A stretch of DNA of 64,000 nt. It comes from Sthenelais limicola. Its lineage: Eukaryota; Annelida; Polychaeta; Phyllodocida; Sigalionidae. The DNA lies in the NCBI GenBank assembly GCA_942159475.1, contig OW804096.1, forward strand, positions 137,897,791 to 137,961,790, in the 5' to 3' direction. A model generated the notes under the pieces. That model did not search any database and had not been told where the DNA came from. It was given only the letters and a program-made list of their open reading frames with translations. Positions 56,862 to 64,000 of the stretch are shown one piece after another (positions within the stretch are counted from its first letter, which is position 1; each line of letters begins with the position of its first letter). The position numbers and the translations under genes were made by a program.

Positions 56862-57364
56862 GGGTCAGATTTTCAGAAAATGTACAATTTCTCAATAAAA
56901 TTTGGCAACTGTACACATGTAGTAAATTCTGTTCAATTAGGCTGCAATTTGGTCAATACTTGGTAAATTCGAGTACATCGCATTGATTCGCATCGCATTG
57001 ATTCCAGCAATGTGTTTGGTTAGGTTGAACTGTATTTTGAAGTTCATTTTCGTATGAAATTTGGGTTATTTGTGATGATTGGCGAAGTTGAATTGTACAT
57101 TTTCTGAAAATATGACCAATTATATATATATATATCGGTCTGATTTTCAAAAAATGCACAATCTGAAGTTCTACACATCTATCAAATTCTGCTAAATTAG
57201 AGTGAAAATTGATAAAACTAGTTATATCTGAATGTATTCTCTATTGTATTCATTGAATAAATCTGTCTGGTTATGTTGAACTGTATTTTGAACCTCATTT
57301 CTGTCTTAAATTTGGGTTATTTGAGAGGATCGGTGAAGGTGAATTGTACATTTTCTGAAGACTT
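56862..57364. mobile_element. MITE family A, copies 10 and 11
   Basis: Copy 10, 56862-57117, and copy 11, about 57136-57364, lie almost head to tail, separated by a (TA)n run. Copy 11 belongs to a diverged subfamily (TCTACACATCTATCAAATTC) shared with copies 12 and 14. Confidence 0.82.
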
Positions 57365-57514
57365 AATATACTGCATGGTATAGCTAAACTGCACGGGTGC
57401 ATTGTATGATTGTGACTGTGCCTAGTCCCTCCCCTCTCACCACCTCCTCCACTGGGTATCAGTGGACATAATCAACCCTGGGCAAACATTAATTACCTGC
57501 ATCTGAACACTTAA

Positions 57515-57730
57515 ACCCCTTCTGTACCCCTTTAGCCTTTTACCCTAAGCTTATCTTATAAACCCCTTCTGTACCTGTTTAGCCTTAGCTTATCTTATAA
57601 ACCCCGTCTGTACCCCTTTATCCTTTGACCCTTGGCTTAAGTTCTGACCCTTCCGTACCCCCTTTCACTCTTTTACCCTTATCCCATAGTATAACGCTTC
57701 TGTACCCCCTTTGGCTTTTTTACCTTTAGC
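57515..57730 (+). repeat. ~65-bp diverged tandem repeats before the C-rich array
   Basis: About four units with CTTCTGTACCCCTTTAGCC and CTTATCTTATAAACCCC blocks. They grade into the decanucleotide array. Confidence 0.65.
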
Positions 57731-57732
57731 TT

Positions 57733-58830
57733 AGTCCACCTCAGCCCCCCTCAGCCTCCCACAGCTGCCTCTGTCTCCTCACTCTCCATCAGTCCCTTTA
57801 GTCCCACTCAGCCCCCCTAGTCCCCCTCATTTCCCCTCAGCCCCTCAGTCCCCCTCAGCCTCAAGCTGCTGCCTCAGTCCCCCTCAGTCCACTTTAGATT
57901 CCCTCAGTCCCCCTTCAGTCCCCCTCAGTCCCCCTACATTATTCTCCTTAGTCCCCCTTAGTCCCCCTCAGTCCCCCTCAGTACCCCTCAGTCCCCCTCA
58001 GTCCCCCTCAGTCCCCCTACATTATTCTCCTTAGTGCCCCTTAGTCCCCCTTAGTCCCCCTCAGTCCCCCTCAGTACCCCTAAGTCCCCCTCAGTACCCC
58101 TTAGTCCCCCTTTAGTCCCCCTTTAGTCCCCCTTGAGTCCCCCTTAGTACCCCTTAGTCCCCTTAGTCCCCCTCAGTCCCCTTAGTCCCCCTTAGTCTAC
58201 TTTAGTCCCCCTCAGCCTCCAACAGCCACCTCAGTCCCCCTAAGTCCCCCTTAGTCCCCCTCAGTCCCTTTCAGTCCCCCTTAGCCCCCCTCAGTCCCCC
58301 TCAGTCCCCCTTAGTCCCCCTCAGCCCCCCTCAGTCTCCCTCAGTCTCCCTCAGTCCCCTTTAGATCCCCTTTAGTCCCCCTCAGTCCCCCTCAGTCCCC
58401 CTCAGTCCCCCTCAGTCCCCCTCAGTCCCCCTCAGTCCCCCTCAGTCCCCCTCAGTCCCCCTTAGTCTCCTTCAGTCCCCTTCAGTCCCCCTCAGTCCCC
58501 CTCAGTACCCCTCAGTCCCCCTCAGTACCCCTCAGTCCCCCTCAGTCCCCTTCAGTCCCCCTCAGTCCCCCTTAGTCCCCCTTAGTCGCCCTTAGTCCCC
58601 CTCAGTCCCCCTCACTCGCCCTTAGTCGCCCTTAGTCCCCCTCAGTCCCCCTCAGACCCCCTCAGTCCCCATCAGTCCCCCTCAGCCCCCCTCAGTCCCC
58701 CTCAGTCCCCCGTCAGTCCCCCGTCAGTCCCCATCAGCCCCCTTAGTCCCCCTTAGTTCCCCTCAGTCCCCCTCAGTCCTCCTTACTCCTCCTCAGTCCC
58801 CCTTAGTCCCCCTTAGCCCCTTAACCCTCT
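57733..58830 (+). repeat. C-rich decanucleotide minisatellite (CAGTCCCCCT)n
   Basis: About 1.1 kb of imperfect 10-bp units CAGTCCCCCT / TAGTCCCCCT, roughly 100 copies, with a near-perfect stretch at 58376-58460. The minus strand has G5 in nearly every unit, so G-quadruplexes there and i-motifs on the plus strand are likely. No frame is conserved. Confidence 0.95.
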
Positions 58831-59152
58831 CATCTCAGCTCCCTTTAGCTTTTGTCCCTTAGCCCCTTAACCCCTTAGCCCCCTTGCTGCACCTCAGATC
58901 CTCCCCTTCTCTGAACCAGGATCTGGATCCATAGCGCATACAGACAATGCCGCTCACACTGCCTCCTGGTGTCAGTTGACATAGGCAGCCTCAGAAGCGG
59001 AGGACAAACTTTCATTACCTCATGTGATTGTTGGGTGGGGAATACATGCATAAGGGCTATAGCCTGGGTAAACAGTGGGTCGCCATCTGTCATGTGGGGA
59101 AATACAAGCAGCCCTGCCACTGCCCGAGTGCGAGAAATATTCCCCTACTTAT

Positions 59153-60359
59153 GGGTCAGATTTTCAGAAAATGCACAATCTATAGTTCTATGCATCCATT
59201 AAATTCTGCTAAACAGTGGACACAGGGTCTGTGCAAGAGCATGCATGTTTATATGGGTCAAGTTTTCTGAAAATGTACAATTTACCTTCACTAATCTTCT
59301 CAAATAACCCAAATTTCAGACGAAAATAAAACTCAAAATACAGTTCAACCTAACAAAACAGGTTGCTAGAATCAATGCAATGCTGAATATACTCGAATTT
59401 ACCTGGAATTGACCAATTTTCAGGCTAATTTAGCAGAATTTACTAAATGTATGGAGCTGCTAATTGTAAATTTTCTGAAAATCTGACCCATATATACATC
59501 CCGGTCAATGCCTGCTGCAATTAGCCTCATACATAAATGGGTCATATTTTCAGAAAATGCACAATCTACAGTTCTACATATCTATCAAACTCTGCTTAAT
59601 TAGAGTGAAAATTGATAAACACTAGGCATATCTGAGTGTATTCTGTATTGTATTTATTCAATGAATCTGTCTGGTTATGTTGAACTGTATTTTGAACCTG
59701 ATCTTTGCCTCAAAGTTGGGTTATTTAAGAAGATTGGTGAAGGTGAATGGTACGTTTCCTGTAAAGTTTTCATTTTTAAAGCGCTTAAAGTTATTTCTAG
59801 CATGAATACATGTGGGTCAGACTTTCAGAAAATGTACAATTAATGTACGAAAATATGTACGAAAATGTACGAAAAATAGCTTAATTACCAGGGAAACCTA
59901 TTGTAATATAACCGATAGTGATGTAAAGGTCTTAAAGTACAATAGGACCTAAATATTACCTAAGTACCTCGCTATAAAAATTGTAACACTGAGCCTAAAT
60001 CATCGATGAATCATTATGTAAATCAAGATATATGTTCGCTATTCATTTTATTTAGGACACATTGGAAGACCTGCACTGTAGAATTGTATGCCCTTTTCAT
60101 GACTATGTAATTGTTGAAAATTCATGAATAAAAATTCAATATATATATAATTGGCAGCTGTACACATTTAGTAGATTCTGCTATATTAGGTTACAATTTG
60201 GTCAATACTGGGTAAATTCGAGTATATTCGGTATTGCATTGATTCTAGCAATCTGTTTGGTTAGGTTGAACTGTATTTTGAACTTTATTTTCGTCTGAAA
60301 TTTGGGTTATTTTAGAGGATTGGTGAAGGTGAATTGTACATTTACTGAAAATCTGACCC
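59153..60359. mobile_element. MITE family A, copies 12-16 (cluster)
   Basis: Five copies in 1.2 kb: 12 (59153-59213, left end only), 13 (59255-59489, full, flanks ATAT/ATAT), 14 (59540-59768, diverged subfamily), 15 (59815-59845, left terminus only), 16 (60148-60359, left terminus missing). A GGACACAGGGTCTGTGCAAG then AGCATGCATG segment is shared between 56787 and 59217, so part of the cluster arose by segmental duplication including flanks. Confidence 0.82.
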
Positions 60360-60360
60360 A

Positions 60361-60640
60361 TGTACCAAATTTCAGGACAGTGTAATAAACATATTTATGC
60401 ACTTCTAAGGTCATCTTATAGAGTATATTTAGTTACTTTATTAGTAAATGTCCACTCAAAAATATGGCAAACATTTTTTTTCGAAACTAATATATCAATG
60501 ATGAAAAATAAATACTTATTTGATTTCCTGTATGTTTCATCATTCGAATGGCTTGATCACATTTTTAAAATATGATGGTATCTCAAAAATCTATTTTTTG
60601 CGATGTGTGACTCATTTTCCTGATACACATCACATTTAAC
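60361..60640. mobile_element. MITE (family B), right part
   Basis: Begins directly after MITE-A copy 16 and ends with GCGATGTGTGACTCATTTTC then CTGATACACATCACATTT. Confidence 0.7.
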
Positions 60641-60749
60641 GTTGGTTAAAAAAGAAAATATTACCTATATTTTCCAATATTTCCTATATTTTCTTCCTCT
60701 CTGCCTTTCCAACCCATCTAAAACTCATTTGACCAAAATTCTGGATATA

Positions 60750-60975
60750 TACAGGTGAACTAACGAGTTGGTTGCATAGCAATGAGTACAATATTCTAAG
60801 CGACCGAGACCAACGAGCCTTAACAGATTGCAAGCCTGAACAGATTTATTATACATGCTTTCAATCATGAAAATAGAAATGACGACCCCACCTAAGTCAC
60901 TAGTGAAATACGCACTATGCATGAATCACTCTAGATACGTTGTTTTCAGAGCAATGCATATATGATGAACATAAT
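60750..60975. repeat. Left copy of a segment duplicated at 62776-63050
   Basis: Shares, in order, ACTAACGAGTTGGTTG, CAATATTCTAAGC, GCAATCATGAAAATAGAAA-type sequence, CACTAGTGAAATACGCACTATGCAT-type sequence and TCAGAGCAATGC. The starts are family E elements (compare 16068). Confidence 0.75.
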
Positions 60976-61145
60976 GTATACAGAGGGCTGTTGCACAATG
61001 AATTTCGAAGAACGAGCAGAAAAACCTATTCGTAGGGGTCTTAGAACGAGCAGGAATAGGCACAACTAGCACTCTGTTGCACAATGCCAGGTCCTAAACT
61101 ATACTCGTTGTAGGTCTGCACGTTCGTGGGTGTACTATACTATAT

Positions 61146-61380
61146 GAGTGAAATCCCCAGAAAATGTACAATTCACCTTCACCAATCCTCACAAATAATC
61201 CAAATGTGAGACAGAAGGGAGGTTCAAAATACAGTTCAACATGACCAAACAGATTGTTTGAATCAAGGCAATATCAAATATACTCAGATATACCTAGTAT
61301 CGACCATTTTTCAGTCTAATTTTGCGGAATTGACTAAATGGGTAGATCTGCCAATTGTACATTTTCTGAAGATCTGACCC
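61146..61380. mobile_element. MITE family A, copy 17
   Basis: 235 bp with flanks ATAT/ATAT; left end decayed to GAGTGAAATCCCCAG, right end GAAGATCTGACCC. Confidence 0.87.
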
Positions 61381-61557
61381 ATATGTAGGAGGTGTGGACC
61401 CAGTCAAAAAGGGGTACTCCGTTGACTGATGTCATTCATAGGGGATATTCCGACCTAGTTTTTGACCTGTTTGATAGTTTATTTTGAAATTCTCAGTGAG
61501 AGTTAGTCCTCACTTCCACGTGGACAGTGCCTCTATATCAGGATGCTTGGATCCTGC

Positions 61558-62064
61558 TGTCACGACTACTTTATCCTCATTTTATAATTATAAGGTATTA
61601 CGTAAGATTATGCAATAGCATAACAGTAATTATTAATATGTGTGAAAGATGAATATGAATATCATTAAGACCATAAGTCACGAGGCTTCACGCTAGGTGG
61701 AGCCACGAGCATATAGGTTTCTCTGAGTCACCACCATGACTCTAGCCTATGAATATTCATACCTGATTACTATTGGTCAACCATAGGGACCCCCCTTGGT
61801 TAATATGTAAGATTACACATCATTGGGTAATGAATGTTAATTAACCTGATTGGATAATTAATGCGCATGCTCGCGCATGCGCACCACATGTTCTCCATGT
61901 ATAAATACCCATGTTTTCAGCATTAAAAGTTATGTCTAAACAGGACTGAATCGCTGCTCATTTATTCATAATAGTCAGGCTATACCAAAGCCTTGACTAG
62001 ATATAATATCTCCAATACTCTCTACGACTAGCACCCTAACCTCGGAGATATTCCATACATATCA
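61558..62064 (+). mobile_element. Solo LTR of a different retrotransposon family
   Basis: 507 bp, TGTCACGACTAC...CATACATATCA, TG...CA ends, flanked by CTGC/CTGC (61554-61557, 62065-62068). Plus orientation is inferred from TATAAATACCC near 61900. A GCGCATGC palindromic block (61862-61882) precedes the TATA box. Confidence 0.75.
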
Positions 62065-62775
62065 CTGCTATGGACCTGCCACGAGCAAGCCTCATAGCCA
62101 CGAATTTCAAAAACATAGAAAAATGAATTATCAACGTGCAAAACCTTTAATACACCATTTGTTACTCAATATGAATGCATATATATCAATAAATACATTT
62201 CAGGGACCTTCAAATTAGGTACGAACAGACTTAGAATAACCTTGGAGGTCGTCCTAACTTTTCATTGTGCAACAGTATTTGTGTCTCTAAATTTGTCAAT
62301 GTCCCCACGAACGAGCAGGAATGGAAATGATTAATCCTCTGTTGCACAATGAAATCCCTGCCCATTCGTGGGTGTACCCTACCAGAAGGTGTGGGCCCAG
62401 TTAAAACGGGGTTATTCCATAGATTGACGTCATGGATTAGGGGTATATTCCGACCTTGTGACCCATGACTGACTATGTTGATGGAACATTGGTTGAAACA
62501 AACGTTCGCTGAACATGTTACATAATCAGTTTAAGTGTTTACCACTTGATCAACAATACCTCTAATAGTCATTGTACACAATTCAGAACCATTTATGTAT
62601 GGTACATATCCATGAACAAGTCCACGAACGAGCACCTATGCATTGGTTGTGCAACAGGTTCTCGTTTGTTGCACAAAGAACGAGCAGGGATTTCAACGAG
62701 CAACAGAGACAGAGCAACAGAGCTAAAAACAGCCACAAATTTGCTACGAACAGGCGTTGTGCAACAGCCCTCAGT

Positions 62776-63050
62776 TTAACTAACGAGTTGGTTGAAGGAG
62801 TGTGAATAATCCATGAGAAGCACAGCAAAGAGTGCAATATTCTAAGCAACTGAAACCAACAAATTAGTTAACAGATTTATCATATGCTTGCAATCATGAA
62901 AATAGAAACTAATCGAGTCATAGATTTGAATTTTACTGGTAATCTTAGTAAAACACCTGATCGGTTGCCATGACAACCCCACGTAAATCACTAGTAAAAA
63001 ACGCACTATGCATAAATCACTCTATATACCTTTTTCAGAGCAATGCGTGT
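62776..63050. repeat. Right copy of the duplicated segment
   Basis: Counterpart of 60750-60975, starting with a family E element (62776-62871). A MITE-B terminus follows at 63055-63115. Confidence 0.72.
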
Positions 63051-63189
63051 ATAATAAATGATGATATCTCAAATTCATTTATTTTGCGACTTAAGACTAA
63101 TTCTGTGACACACCACAAATATGACAAATGTTCCTCTGAAGGGTCTCCCCATATGAAGGTCCGGCGCAGACATAAGGCCAAGGCTAAAT

Positions 63190-63424
63190 GGGTCAGACTT
63201 TCAGAAAATATACAATTGGCAGCTGTACACATTTAGTAAATTCTGCTAAATCAGGCTGCAATTTGGCCAATACTAGGTACATTCAAGTATAGTTGGTATT
63301 GCATTGATTCTAGCAATCTGTTTGGTTAGGTTGAACTGTATTTTGAACTTTATTTTTTTCTGAAACTTGGGTTATTTGAAAGGATTGGTAAAGGTGAGTT
63401 TTACATTTTCTGGCGACTTCACCC
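63190..63424. mobile_element. MITE family A, copy 18
   Basis: 235 bp, GGGTCAGACTTTCAGAAAAT...TTTCTGGCGACTTCACCC, flanks AAAT/AAAT. Its right end has the same variant as copy 6. Confidence 0.88.
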
Positions 63425-64000
63425 AAATACCCTAGACTTGAGTCATGGGACATTAGCGTGTGGTTGTGGGTCCATGGGGAGTCGTCCCACCAAGCCCCAC
63501 CAAGCCCCTCCACTCTGCAGCACCCAATTGCTCTGTCAATCTTTCTGATTTATACCGTGGTCTTACACAATAGGTTCCTGTTGGAAATGATAGCAACAGC
63601 TCTGTGTTATTGCACCTGGGACATAAAATGGCCAGAGCTGGAATTATTAAAATATTGGTGTTTAAGTGGGGGCGACATGAGGGCGCGATCCAGGATTCGC
63701 CCTAAGGACGGGGCGACCTGTAATAAAGTCGCTTTGTGTCATTTCAGACTAGGCCCAAAGTTGAGAGAGTCCCTTCAAACGAAGGGAAAACATATGGCCT
63801 CAAACCACAAAGTGCCATTATAATTCCATTAAGACCACAGAATGTCATTATATTCCGATTAAAACGCTGAGTCTTGGGCGAAAAGATCGATTAGCGAAGC
63901 AGGATTACATACCATTCTTATCTGATCTGAGGGTTTGGACCTAGAGTGATTTTCTTTTTTTTTTTTACAACTTTATTTATACTGGGTGTGAAAAATCCCA
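63425..64000. other. Window end without recognised gene
   Basis: A plus-strand open frame of 121 codons (63458-63823) shows no domain, signal or homologous feature I know. I do not call it a gene. Confidence 0.4.

Larger units (their letters stand above)
60984..62772. mobile_element. Nested element with GAGGGCTGTTGCACAA termini
   Basis: Terminal inverted repeats GAGGGCTGTTGCACAATG and TTGTGCAACAGCCCTC, 1.79 kb apart. The interior has repeated AACGAGCAGG and TTGCACAATG motifs but no transposase. MITE-A copy 17 and a solo LTR have been inserted, and a GTGTGG(A/G)CCCAGT...TATTCCGACC block occurs twice (61392-61470, 62383-62456). Confidence 0.7.

Noticed and set aside
57720..58850. CRISPR-like array
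   Set aside because: The units are 10 bp and contiguous with no unique spacers; this is a minisatellite in a eukaryotic genome.
63458..63823. 121-codon plus-strand frame near the right edge
   Set aside because: No recognisable domain, no splice context, and it starts at the edge of a MITE copy.

Overview
The window is eukaryotic nuclear DNA, AT-rich and intron-rich, with GT-AG introns and many nested transposable elements. The one host gene I can build is a class B2 (adhesion) GPCR. Together with many palindromic MITEs and a Ty3/gypsy-type element carrying an envelope gene, this suggests a marine invertebrate, perhaps a deuterostome such as a cephalochordate, hemichordate or echinoderm. That placement is inference; nothing here fixes the species.

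Positions 1-11526 hold a 70/71-bp minisatellite (1-179 and 9492-11526, about 31 units visible). It is split by a full-length, apparently intact Ty3/gypsy-type retrotransposon on the minus strand (180-9491). The element has two 580-bp LTRs identical by eye, a 4-bp target duplication GTAT, gag, pol and an F-protein-like env with a furin-type site. A solo LTR of a related family follows (11625-12236), then a 0.55-kb MITE.

Positions 13207-41844 on the minus strand hold one long adhesion-GPCR gene, reconstructed here as 31 exons and 1105 codons. All exons are open, all junctions are GT-AG and every intron phase is compatible. Order: signal peptide, Cys-rich module 1, HRM1, GAIN1 with a degenerate GPS, Cys-rich module 2, HRM2, GAIN2 with a canonical GPS, then TM1-TM4. 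The exons for TM5-TM7 are not in the window and should lie left of position 1, so the minisatellite and retrotransposon sit in a receptor intron of at least 13 kb. The two extracellular halves match exon by exon in order, phase and often exact length (84/84, 119/119, 81/81 nt). A roughly 12-exon HRM-GAIN-GPS cassette was therefore duplicated in tandem. A receptor with two GAIN/GPS units is the most unusual biological object in the window.

Positions 41845-64000 are 5' flank and intergenic DNA. A probable 5' UTR exon end lies at 42691. I recognise no other host gene. The region is packed with repeats: 17 of the 18 copies of a 235-bp palindromic MITE with 4-bp target duplications, a second ~400-bp MITE family, several other inverted-repeat elements, LINE 3' ends, two solo LTRs, a 1.1-kb C-rich decanucleotide array and a 300-bp polypurine tract.
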